Of a DNA stretch of 64,000 nt, positions 37,801 through 51,100 are shown piece by piece. Source of the stretch: Lepturacanthus savala (taxonomy: Eukaryota > Chordata > Actinopteri > Scombriformes > Trichiuridae); NCBI GenBank assembly GCA_030544235.1, contig CM060466.1, forward strand, positions 22,115,575 through 22,179,574. The letters are read 5' to 3'. Under the pieces are notes generated by a model that did not search any database, had not been told where the DNA came from, and was given only the letters and a program-made list of their open reading frames with translations. A program made the translations under genes and the position numbers. Each line of letters opens with the position of its first letter. The stretch's first letter is position 1.

Positions 37801-40800
37801 CTGTTGGGGCTACAAAAGGAAACACAAAATGACAGGCAGTTTAATGCATGAATTGACGCAGATATGTTTAGACTCGCAGCCGAACACTGACCGCTGACGG
37901 CAATTAAGTCAGGATTCAGGCTATTCGGATTGTCAGATATGTTGGAAAGGGGGAGAGAAAGAAATACTGAAGGACGTGTCAATGATAATACAATTTCGGT
38001 CCTGGTTCAGTGAGCAGGGTTTCTGTCGGCTCAGCAACTGTCTCAGGGGGACAAAAGCCTAGAGACTCGCTCAATCTCGTATGTCTGTCTGCGCTGGGCT
38101 TCCAGCTGGATTAACAGAAATCAGCAAACACGCTGTAGGGTCAGGCAGATGACAGCTGATGACATACAAACAACTGTTAAACCATCGAGCAGAAAATGCT
38201 AAATCAGGATTGTAGAGTATGTGAAAATACATTTTAATTTAACAATCAATTCTATGAAAATAGAAACATGATTCTTTATGTGCAGAGTGTCATTTTGAAT
38301 ATCTTCTTAAGTCCTAAAAACTTTTTGGTACTTGTCATCAGTCATTTCATTTACACTGTTTTCACTACTATGAAACAGAGACACAGAAAATTATTCCCTT
38401 AAATTCACTCATTACGGTAACTATGCACTACAGCACAGTTTTGAGATACTCTATAATCTGGAGAGATAAAACTATTCCCCTGCAGCTGAATCTAAAGTCT
38501 TCTTTGAATAGAGGGTCAAATTGTATAGTCTATCTATAGTTTTAGTCTTTCATTTATCAGTGTGCTCAAATAAAATAACTGAAATGTTTAACATTTAGGA
38601 AAGGTTCAGCCAGTTCCTACTGTACATGTGCTCACTGCACTCAAAGTCATTTCTCCCATCAATACATTTCCGTCTCTCTCCCACTCTCTAAATAATTATT
38701 TTCACCCCATTCCTACTACATTATTCATAAAGGTAAAGCCCTGGGTCTAATTAGGTGAGCCATGTTAGATGATAAAGCCACTTCCCTTCAGGGAAAACAA
38801 ATCCTGCAGACTCTGCAGGTAAAGAAGGAAGGATGACTCCACAATCCACACAATTCTCAATTCTCAACAAATGTAGTTTTTTTAAAATTGATTCTGTGTC
38901 TGCATGTGTGCAGGTGAAGCATTTATGTTTGTGGTACATTACACAGCTATTAATGGTCACCCTAGATTATGTTTCCAATAATAGGTTTCCTATTACATTG
39001 CTTGATGAGGTAAGCGCAAGAGCGACAGCCTTACGTAAGAATCAATTAGTGCGCGTGTGTGTGTGTGTGTGTGCGCCTGTGTGTATGATGATGTGGTCAT
39101 TCACGCATTAAACAGGAGGGATGAACTATTTTAAAGCCTCTGTAATAATATTACATCACTCTTGGATCAATTCTACTAAAAAAGGTGAGCCTCTTTGAGC
39201 TGTTTGAGTTATTGATCTACAGGCAACAAATAACACATACTAGTAACTGTCATTTGTTGCCTGAAGATCCTGTGGAACATTATGTTATGTGTGTGAGTGT
39301 ATGCACCTGTTAGCCTTGAGGTTTTTGAGGCGAGCGTCCAGGTCATTGAGCAGGTTGACCTTTTTGCTGCACTGAGAACAGTAGACATCCATCAGCTCAC
39401 CAGTGTAATGCTGAGGCACTTTACGAGGAGTCTGGCCCGCACTGTAAACAAATAAACAAAAACAGAAATCCAGTTGGAATTGGTATTACACAAAAACTGA
39501 ACTTATTTTTCGATTACATTTGCTGTACATGAGTGATAAATGAGAAATGAAGCTGATGCAAAACAACTATGAAAAAAATATTTAATTGTGATCATTTTTG
39601 CAATTTTAGGGGAAATGATCATTTTTACATCAGTATTCTCATTTTCATTGAAAAAACATCTCATCACCAAAACAGATTCCAAAACTAAAAAAAGGCCATA
39701 ATGTATGATCCCTTTTCAGGTTTGACTTGAAGATGAATTCCTTGATAGCATCAGTTTCCTGTAACTCCTCCTGATCAAATTTTTCTCCAGGATGTCTGTT
39801 TATGCTTTGAAAGAGAACAGAGTTCACTGTTCAGTGTTAAACTTGATCCTTAAAAACTTGCGCTCTGCTAAATCAGCTACATTTTTGGTTCAGGAGGCAG
39901 TTTAAACTTTTTCTTCTCCCATGCTGAGTTTTCTAATCCAGGCCTCATTTTGAATTTAAATCTCCATTTGGTGAGTTTTGTCTGCTTGGTATGCGTGGAA
40001 GGAGCATGGATCAGTATTGCCAGTCTATCAGGCCATAGACTTAATCCCATTAAACACAGGCCTTTGATGAATATTAATGTGGCCTTAAGGAAAAAAAACC
40101 TCCTACGTTACACTTCTACAGTCAAGACTGAGAGTAATTTGAAGCAGGTAATGATGAACTTTCAGAGTGGAGCCTTGACTGCGTAAAATAAAAGAGTTGA
40201 AGCTACTGAAACCGGCCAGTGTTATGTACATTTTGTTTCATCACAACTTTACCTTTGAGAATTAAAACAGACACCTTCTGTACATGCACATGAAAAACTG
40301 AAAAGTAGAATTATTGGGTACCATTGTGTTACCGGGTGCACCTCAGTAGCATCATAGACTCCAAGATGCAACAAGAGCTGAGAGGATTTAATTATTCAGT
40401 ACTGTTGCCATCACATTACAGCAGTATTGATTTATTGATTTTATTTGATAGACAAAACTGCAGTGCAGTCCTTACATAAAAGGAGGAGGAGGATAAAAAC
40501 ACATGAAAATCCTAAGACTTATTTATATTGCTGTTCTAACATATAAAATTGAATACATCATTTGATGAAATCAAAAAAACAACATAAATAAAAAGCATGT
40601 GGCGGGGAAGCTATTTCTACATGATCATGTTTTCTTGGTCATAAAGTTAAAGTATAAGCTGCTTTAAACTTGAACTTTAAACACTCAAATTTTTTTTGCT
40701 GATTATTCCACTATACTGCTGCACTGTAGAGAAAAATGTCACAGACTAGAATATTAAATTGAAAAAGTTAAAACGTTTGTCTTTCTACATATTTTAAAGC

Positions 40801-43800
40801 AGCTATAATTGTTTCTAGTGAAAAATAGCAAATTTTTTAGTAGCACTTAGTACCATATTTTTTGTTGGTGGGTAGGATTTTTATTCTAGATGGTTCTTTT
40901 CTCCACTCACAGGTTTGGTACCAAAATTATACTTCTATTGTAGTGCTGGCAACATTAATGGATTCTCCATTGCAAACATGAGGAACAAAATTTCAGAATA
41001 TTCCTCCCTCTAACACTTTCCTACCTAGAGGGAACAGATGAGCCGAGGTCTGAGTACCCGTTGGTACGAGTCTCGTCGTCTGGACAGGGGCTGCTGGGAG
41101 TGTAGTCTGGTTCCTCCCCTTCTCCGTAGTCCTCAAACTGCTCCTCGTTGAGCGAAGCCGAGGAACGTGTCGACAGGTCAGAGGTCACCGAGATGTTAGT
41201 CTGACCACACCTGACCATACCAGGAAAGATATGGAGAGGTTTTATATTATTTATTAGGCTGCAATAAATATGTGATCATTATCTTAACTTTAGAATGGTG
41301 AATTAAAACAAAAACAGTTAATGATCACACTTGATTATGAAATAAGTTCATGTTATATATACACAGTATAAAATACTTTTATTAGATTTTAGAGAATACA
41401 TTTGAGCGGGGGTCAAAAGGAGCCAGAATGAACCGAAACACCATTCAGTTAAGAGGAGACGTCAGCTGTCAAAATTCCATAATAAATAACCTGTCACAAA
41501 CACATGCAATAGGAAAAGAATCTACTGACATCATATTAACATACACAAGTGTAGCCTACTAGTTACGTTTATTATTAAAGTGCTTCTTAATTGTTCCAGT
41601 GTGTTTGCATCAGTGTAATTGTTGTACTGTTTGTGTTTGGTTATGTTTGTCTGTTTACATGGAGCAATTTGCACTACGTGTCCATGTCCACAATACAAGC
41701 ATTTTAAAAGCAATTTGACCAATGTAAACATGTTTCTGATTGTCTGGCAGTGACAGATGGACACGTATCAGCAACTCTATCAGCTCTGATTTGAATCAAA
41801 TCAATGTTCATGGAAAGGAACAAAAGGAAGAAAACAAACAGGAGAGATAACAGAATTTGTTGCCACAATGCAATGCAAAATAAGTTGCATTTCTAAAGGA
41901 GAAATGGCAAGAGCTTAAGGCACTGTGGCAAAAGTTAGCAGAACAATGACAACAACCGATGATTCAGAGCTTGAGAAGAGCTGACAGCGCAGAGCTCAGA
42001 GAATGAGACCCTGTATGAAGAAGGAACAGCAGCAGAAGCATGCACAGGTAATAATGATGATAATATTATTAAGTAGAAGAAGGAGAGGAATTAATAATAA
42101 ATGACTTAAAGATGCTTTACATGTATATGGATAGAGCCCGGGGAGAGGAAAAATAGAGGGACTTCAAGCGACATAATGAACGGCTCTATTTAGTAACCTA
42201 ATGCAGGTGTAGGACCTGTAGAGTGTGTATTGTGGGTAGGCCTAAAACTATGTCAAAATGCAGTTTCTATGAATTTTTCTATGAGGTTTTGGAGGGTTAG
42301 ACACCCCCCATTTTTTTCTGCTGCACGTGGCAGCAACAGTTCCGAATTTCAAATCACTTTGACCCCTGCATTTGATCTAAAATATCACTTACAGATACAG
42401 ACTACTGGCTGTAGGAAACTAATGTATTTTTATTTGTTCTCTGATAGAGAAAACAGAAGTGAAGTTAAATAGGAAGTACTGTTTATAGAGCGATGACTGT
42501 GAAACAGACACGACATGTTTTCTTTAGAAAAGGTCTCTACTCAGCATAGCACAGGAATACATAAGCCTCTTTTGAATGCAGACTGGAGATCAACAGACAG
42601 CGAGAGATGAAAGACATGAAAACAGAAGTAACAAAAGATGGAGCGGCGCTTACTTCTCCCCAGGGAAGAAGAGATCCCCCAGTGCGTCTTCCTTGTCCCC
42701 TGGTCTGGTCAGCCCCTCTGAGGTGTCGGAGCCCTGCGTGCTCTCCACAGCGCTGTCTCTGTCGGACTCCCTCTCCCTGCCCTCTTCGTCGGGCTCCTCC
42801 ACCTCTCCAGGGAACAGCTGGCTTTCAGGGACGGGGTCAGGATTGGCCCGCGTGCACATGATGACCGGACAAACCCGCACCACCTCACCTCCCTGGACGA
42901 TGACGGGAAGGGAGTCGAAAGAAAGGGAAGAAGTGGGGAGAGAAAGAAAGAAACAATACATGATGAGATTAAAAACACAATGACTTGTAAAAACAAATAA
43001 GTCGTTGAGTCATATTTTCACCATCACTGAGATGTAGCAAGGAAACCAAAGTCAGTGCAAACATTCTGACTATGAAGTACTGTTCACAATCAGGGTAGTA
43101 AAATTTCACAAGTTTTTAAAGTTGGAAACTTTCCATGGAAATTAACAGGAATATATGGGATTTAATGCGAATAAATCCAAAATTTATAAACTTGAAGGTT
43201 GGCCCTTAACAGGGAAATTAAATAGAGTTGTGGAAAAATATTGTAGCATTCACAGCAATTTTAGAAGAAATTTTCCACCCCTTTGCAACCCTATTCACAA
43301 TTATAGGGCATCATTTCAGATACCATATATTATTTTCTTGAAATCCACTTCAATTCAGGCTCAAAGTTCATTACAAGCCTTGATTTGTTCTAAATAACGT
43401 GTATTATTTGAAAATTCTGTTTTGGGGTGGATTACTCCTTTAATAAATTCCATCACTGTGGGAATGGTCTTAAGTTCACACACACCAGGGGGGTCTGAGG
43501 GACAGAGGGGTGAAAGGGCAACAGGCCAAAGGTCATGTCTCCCGCTCCATCTAGCTGAGGATTCAAGGGTTCAGATATGGTCAATGCGACAGAGAACAAG
43601 GCCTTATCTCAGCGTGACGGAACAGCTGAAACACACATCAGCATGAAGGATGAGGGCAGGTGAAGTAGTAAGAGAAGGCGATAGAGCTGAGCCGATGATA
43701 TGTTGGGTTAAAAGTGATAACCCAACATACAGAGGTGATACAGATGTTGAAGAAAGAAAGTAAGGACTTCTAAAAAAAAACAAAAAAAGAAAAGAGGAAA

Positions 43801-45113
43801 AGAGTGCACAAGCAACAAAGCCAAGAACAAATGACAAGGACCTAGCAATTGAGTGCATATAAGGGTGAGATTAGAGCCGAGTATGAGCTGTTCAGAAAGA
43901 AGAAAGATAACAAGGTAGCCTAAGGACAGTTGTGTTGATATTACACAACAATACAGACTAATACACATTCAGGCTGCTCTCAGTCTCTTACTGTTACTCC
44001 CACATTCACAACTCTCAGCTAGCATCTAAGCTACATTTGTATCAACATCTTAAAAACCTAATATTTCCATTCCAGTCATTTCCATTACAAATTTGTCTTA
44101 TTCTCATGTTAATTAATCAATTGTTGAGGCTGGAAGAAAATCCGTCAGTCAAGGGTATTTAAGGGTGTTTAAGAGTCTTAGTTTGTCTGGTTAAAAAAAA
44201 AAAAGATGATTAACTGATTTCTGCAGTAGTTAAATTGGCTAGAAGGTTTCAGCTCGGCACACACAGACATTCAGGCTTGTGTACATGACAAAATTAAAAA
44301 CGACCCTTTCAACACAGGCACTGAGGCTCTATACTGTTACAAAGAGCCAACATGGGGCCTGTGACTGGAGTTGTATAGAACGAGACCAAGCATAAAGGTC
44401 TCATACATTCCTCCGACCCGTCTCCTTTTCTCCCTGCAGCAGCACAACAATTAAAGAACTGAAACCAACACAACAGGAGGGCTTGGCACCTGTTGAGTTT
44501 GTTATGTGAAAGGGGAAAAGATTGATTTTCATATGCCGCACTACTAGTTCATATAATGTAGACGGTTATCGTTAGTTTGTCAAAATGTAGATTCATCAAT
44601 ATGGGGGAAATGTGAGAAATTCTACTTACGCAATGAAGTTATATTATTACATTAACTGGAAATATTCCTTATTATAACATTAAGGTGAAACTCCCTGAGT
44701 TATTAATTCCCTTCATTTTATATAAATTGTCTGCACTACACCTGCCAAAGGCTGTAATAACAGACTGCTCATTTGAAAGCACTGATTCATTTGATTTTAT
44801 TCAGGTGAATGTATGTCAGTGTCATTTGACTTATTCGAGTGTCCTTGCAGAAAAAAAATAATGCATGTTAAGCACCCAGTTAACTAGGTTCAGGACAATG
44901 CAATACACACACACGTGCCATTATTTCTGCCAATTAAAGCTTCTTTGACCTCTCTTGTTTAGGGCAAAGAAGCCAATGGCATTAAGATCTCACAGTATGT
45001 GTGTGTAGGTGTGTTTGTGTGTGAGTGTGCCAGAAGCACTTTGGACTCTGACGGTCACTCTAATTTTGCTCTGATGAGAACAGTAAAACAAAAAGGAAGA
45101 AGAAGTGTGTGTT

Positions 45114-45189
<76 letters not shown>

Positions 45190-48100
45190 TGTGTGTGTGG
45201 GTGCAGCATGCCTCCGTCTGTACCCGCCTGCTGCAGAACAGCCTCGGGGCGGTGACTGGCAAAACATCAGCCTATAGACTTTTGATTCGCTTTACTCCCT
45301 TGAGAACACACACAGCAACTGTCGGCTGCCAAACAGCGCCCAACCTGCCAGCGGCTTTGAAGTGAGGACACCAAAAATCTGCTGTCCTTTTAAGAGCAGT
45401 GGAGCATTCTAAAGCCTGACAACTCCATACCCTCTATGACTAGTGATTTTTTCTCTGGCTATTAAATCTTTGGTCTTTTGATGATTTAATGATTCACAGT
45501 ATGTACAGCAATATACTACATACTACTACTATACTAAATACAATTAAATTATGCTTGATCCAGATTTTAACAAAACACCAACATACAAATACTCACACTC
45601 AGAATAAATCATCTTCAACCTTTGAACATGTTTTCATTTGGTGCCTTCGATCTATAACTTATACCAAACCTAAAGATGATAGAAAATGTTTGCCTTTTTC
45701 AGATGGAACAAAAAAGGTTTATATGCATGCAATTGTGTATACATATTTTTTTTACGAATCTGGTCAAAATGAAATAGCTAAACAATTTTCTGAGCGCCTG
45801 CTGCTGCAGGGTCTGACCTAGTTAAAATACTGACATTCCTATCCTGTTCTTCTTACTGGTCTCCCAGGTGAGAATTGTGTCAGAGGGAAAAGACGGAATG
45901 GTGAAGACGACAAAGAGAAAGCCTCCCTTTATAAGACACCTTGGCCTAATTCAGGTTGCTATGTTTCAATGGGATTGGGATTTCCTGAGGGTCTGTGAGC
46001 ATGTCTTGGAGCAATATGTGTGTTAACATTAGGAATAAAGCAGCAGCTAAACCAGCTAACGTCTTAGTGTGTGATATTCGAGAGACGTTACAATACTTTC
46101 GTTACATTGGTTGCATGATCGGTACAGAAAGAAACGGGACAACAGCGATTTGAATTGGAACCATGAAGGAACATGATAGGAGTCATGATATGGAGCTTTA
46201 CACTGTAATTAAAGTGCTGCTGTAGAATAGCTCTGTGATATGTAGGTCTATGGGATTTAAACCTTTTTTTTTTGATTTTGTAAAAGATTTTTTGTGGCAT
46301 ATACGGTTTTATTATACAGTAGCCAGGCAGGAAATGATGGGAGACACTTGGAGCCAAGTGCCGTCGGCGGCTTATGAGGCAAGCGCTCCAATCCTACACC
46401 ACTGCAGTGCACCTATGGGATTTTAACTTATAATGATAATAATGATGTTAATGAATATGCATCCAAACACATTGCACAAAAAAGGTACACGCCATTGTGT
46501 CACATGCACGCTATATCTGAAAGTTGAGGTTGATCTGACAAACAGAGAGACAGGGCAAGGCACAAACACACAGACGCCCCTTGCTTTAGAGATAGATACG
46601 TGATGTGATATTTATATTACCTTCTGTTATAAATATGTTTGTTCCTGTTTATATATGAACGCTCTCTGTCCACTGTGGCATTTAGATAAGCATTCCATCA
46701 CTGGTCAATTACCCACACGGGACAGGTCATTTATCACCTGTCATGTAAGGCTATAGTTTGATGGTTATTTATGTTCAGTGCAGCTACTACAGTAATGTTA
46801 GAAGTGAAGGGAAAAGGGATGAAGGGACAGCAGAAACATTGTTGGACAGTTGAAGTATAGAGTGATAAAAGAATAAGGAAAAGGCAAGAGGCAACTGGAT
46901 CCAATTTAAAAAAAGAAAGAATGAGCTTGAAGTTAAGCTTAGCAGTGATAGAGATGAAAATGTGCATGTTATGACTGTTGACACAGTCGTAGTAATGTGC
47001 ATGTATTTCTTATACAGTTGTTGAGCAATGCTATAAGAATGCAGTACAAAAACTGTTAAATGTAAATTATGTCATTGTATTGCAAATGCAGTCACAGAAT
47101 TTGTTGCTAAGGAGACCAACATGCAGTATTTTCCCATTGCAAAATACAGTGTGATTGTGTAACTGAAACTTGGAGCAAAAGAGTTGTGTGGGAGAGAAAT
47201 GGAAAGGGTTATTCTAAAGTCCTCCAACTCATATTTCCCTGTTGTGACCTGTAGTCAAATCATAAACCTCATCCAAATTCTTGATGCAAATTCCTCATGG
47301 GCATAAATATCACAGAGGTGAGTCGTATTCTTGGGTAGTCAAGGCAATTTGACTTCTAATCCATAGGAAACTAAAACTAGATGGACTAATAAATTTTTTT
47401 TTTTTACAGTCGACATTTTGATGTGTAGTAAAAGCATAAATAAATTGTGTGGCAATCATTAATGTTATGTATACACTTTTTCATTGTTTCTTTCTCTTCA
47501 ATGTCTTTACTCTTTACTTTCCTGTTTTGACAATTAAAATAAGACACATACAAGTAATATGACTTTTCAGTAGCCATCAATATACATATGCAAACACAGA
47601 GCTGCGAACATATGCTCTGCTAAGATTTACACACACCTACACAAGACAGTGACAAGCGGAGTGACAGGAACTAATTACTGAAAGGCCAATTAACTTACGG
47701 TTAGTGCTCAAGCTCGCAGCCAAAACAAAAAAAGGGTAGACAAAGTTGAAGAACGACAAAAACATTAGAGCAGCTGTCATTAAAAAAGATAGACTCTCCA
47801 TCCTCCTCGTCTATGCTGAGTGCTGAGGGTCAATAGCATTTTAGTGCTGAACGGATCATTAATCTGCTCTCCCGGCACAGCGGTGAACTACGTGGATGAC
47901 CAAGCATTTCAAACCTTATTGATTTGAATGCAAAAGGAGGAAGACGAGGGATTTGAACTTTCCAGACTATGACTGGACAAGAGCTGAATATCTTATTTCC
48001 TCAGCTGAACATTCTGCCAGTACAGTGAGATTTCCATGTGTGTTCAAATTTTATAGTATTGTATATATTATGACCATATCTCAATTGACAAGTAAAGAAT

Positions 48101-51100
48101 AGAACAAATAGAACAAATTATGCATTTGTGTTTATAAAAGGAATGAGATTTATCATTTATACAACCCTCACCATTTATAACAAGCTTTAGCAGTCACAGA
48201 AATATTTCAGAAGAGTGAAGACTATTTATTTTGTGCATATTTGTTGTATAATTAGTTGGACTATTACTATGTAGTTGGTGAAAACAAAACAGAGACAGAG
48301 TGCTACAGCAGCGCGTGGCGTGGGATTGGATGAGCAGAGACGTGAACCGACATCAACTGGATCGATCCACACTGATGAAGCTTTGATTTAGTGTGAGTCA
48401 GCAGGATAGGGATGATGCAAATTGTAAAGGGGATGGATGGATGGTGGAGAAAAAAAAGAAAGGAGAGCAAGAGAGAGACAGAGAAAAACAGAAAGAGAAG
48501 GGCGTCACTGAAAGAGCAGACGGAGAGCGGCAGAGTCTCTGCTCGTCTTTGTCAGACTGAGCTGCAGAGATAAGAGGCATCTCTCTGCAGAGGATTTTCC
48601 TTCAGCTCTCTTTTTCTCTTTGTTCATTTCAACATCTTTCTCTCTACATTTAGCTCCATTCCACTTAGCGCCAAGCTCCTCAAGTGCTGCCGCAATATTT
48701 ACCTATTAGATGAATCGTTAATGCTTTCGCGTTCACATTCAGCAATTTCTCTCCGTCACCGAAGGCAGCTTCTGGCATGTCAGCTCCTCAAAGCTGGTTC
48801 ATGAAGCTCTGGGACTGGAGGGTATAAAAGGCTTTACAGATGCAAAAATATGCTCTAAAGCTGAAATGACTAGTTGATCAACAGTCAATCAAGGGAAAAA
48901 ATAATCAGCAGCTATTCTAATGATAATAAAAGGGTATAAAAGGTATCACAGATCCAAAGATACACTCTAAAGCTGATATGACCAGTTGAGCAACAGTCAA
49001 TCAAAGGAAAAATAATCCGCAGCTATTCTGATAATAAACATCTGTTGGATCCTGATTCTCGAATGTGAGGATTTCTCTATTTCTGTGCATGTAAGGTACT
49101 CTGATATTTCATGGACAAAATGGAAATAACCGACAGATTAATTGATAAGAAAACAATTAGTCACAGCTCTAATGTGCATATAGTTTATTACTTTTAAACA
49201 TCATTTTTTCAATAATGATTCTATTCACATCTACATTAATTTTGTTTGACGCACAGCACATTTGCTACATGCAGTACTATGACAGGGGTGCCAACAGTCA
49301 CTATTTTGTGTGCATGTATCTGTCAGTGTGTCTGTGTTACTCAGCTCTTACGGCAAGCAACACTCCTCCTACACATGCACACATTACATCAAGGGGAAGT
49401 ACTGACTCATAATTCACATACATTTTCGTTAGCGGTATGAGGACCTTGAGTTCCGCTTAACTGAACAAACACACACAAATCTAGGTGAAAAAGAAAAACA
49501 CAGACACCTAAAATCCCAAAGCTCATGAGAGCTTCTAATTAAATCCTCTCCTCCTCTGTGCTCACTCATCTTCATCAAACTGTGAGTAAAACGCCAACAC
49601 AGGGACTTTTGTAGCAGTTTGAAACACACGTCTGAATATTAGAGCTGCACCGGTTGTAATCTCAGACACAAGCAGAGCATACACACGCACACACACGTTT
49701 TCTGAGTCTCATGGGGAACAGGTAGCTGCTTGGATTACCAGGAATGTTGCCCTGGACAAAGGACAATGTGGGGAGGGACTGGAGCCGCACACTGAAGACT
49801 GTTGAAGTCGCAATGAAACCCAGTTTCTACACAGGAAACCCCATAAGGTGAAACAGTGGTTGTACCTGTGTTTCTGTATTCCTGTAGCAAATGTCCCTGA
49901 AATTGTAGAAATATATGAAGAAATAAGTACAGAGTGAGTTTATATTAACCAGTCTAATGGAGGTAGTTTAAAGGTTAAGATTTGGATTTAAGTAATAAAT
50001 TAACATATTAGGTTCATGATCTGTGTAAAACTAGCCAGAGGTAAAGGCTGAGTACATTGGTTAAGGAATGGCTGTTTTGTGTCAATCTCAAATGTTGTCC
50101 TGGGTGTGTGTGTGGGTGTGTACATAAGCCCGTTAAGAACATGGGGAACCTGAAATTCATCCGATGATTAAGGGTGATTTAAGTGTTCCTAATTGCTGTG
50201 TACTGTCACTCCCTGGCTGTAAAAGTAGTTGTAACGTAGCAAGCATTAACAGTTTGCTTATAATAAGTAAATCATTTCTAAATCAGAAATGTGACTCTTG
50301 ATTTTAACTGTTGACCTAAAACAGTAAACAGCAGTTGGTTAAACATTATGTAGCTGTTCCAGATAAATGGATGAAACATGAACAAATGAATGATTGAAAA
50401 TAAGCATGGAACAGAAGCCCCAACTTCATTTAAAATATAAAAATGAATACATGTTTGTGTCAAATAAAGCAACAAACAACTGTTTCCACTGGTTTAGTGG
50501 AACGGGTGTGGTGATATCATCAAATGTCCTCATGTTTGTTGGAAAGAGGTTATAGTCAAAGCACCACTGTTGTAGTACGATAGCTATATAGTGGAAAGTC
50601 AAATGAATATTCCTGTATTCTGATACAGTCTATTTTAAATCTTACATTTAATGGTGGACTACAAAGCCAAGCAAAGCAATCAATGTATTCTGCAAAGTGC
50701 AAATAAGAGTTTAAAGGGATAGTTGAACATTTTTGAAAATTTGCCTAGTGTGATAATTCCCATAGTCATAGCAATAGGTGCTTTACCTTTTTTGTCTATA
50801 CAAGCTGTTTCCAGACCAGTAGAGCAGGGCCCCTTAGCTGCTCAGCTACTACTACACGGCTAATGGTATTTTTTGGAAGTGGAAGCGGCTGAGCAGCTCA
50901 CAGCTCTGCTCCGCTGGTCTGGAAACAGCTTGAATTGACAAAAAAAAGGTGAAACACCTAATGCTGTAACTATGAGAATCTGGATGATGGATACATTTTA
51001 AATAATCTTGAACTATCCCTTTAAGTGTGTGAATGTGCAACATAAAAAGACATAATCCAGTTAAAATGTTAAAACCTTTCTTACTTATGTGTGTGTGTGT

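Noticed and set aside
44990..45365. Several overlapping open frames on both strands.
   Set aside because: They are translations of the GT/CA microsatellite (Cys-Val or Thr-His runs).
46721..46742. Inverted repeat GACAGGT...ACCTGTC with E-box halves.
   Set aside because: A 7-bp stem with an 8-bp loop is expected by chance in 64 kb, with no supporting context.
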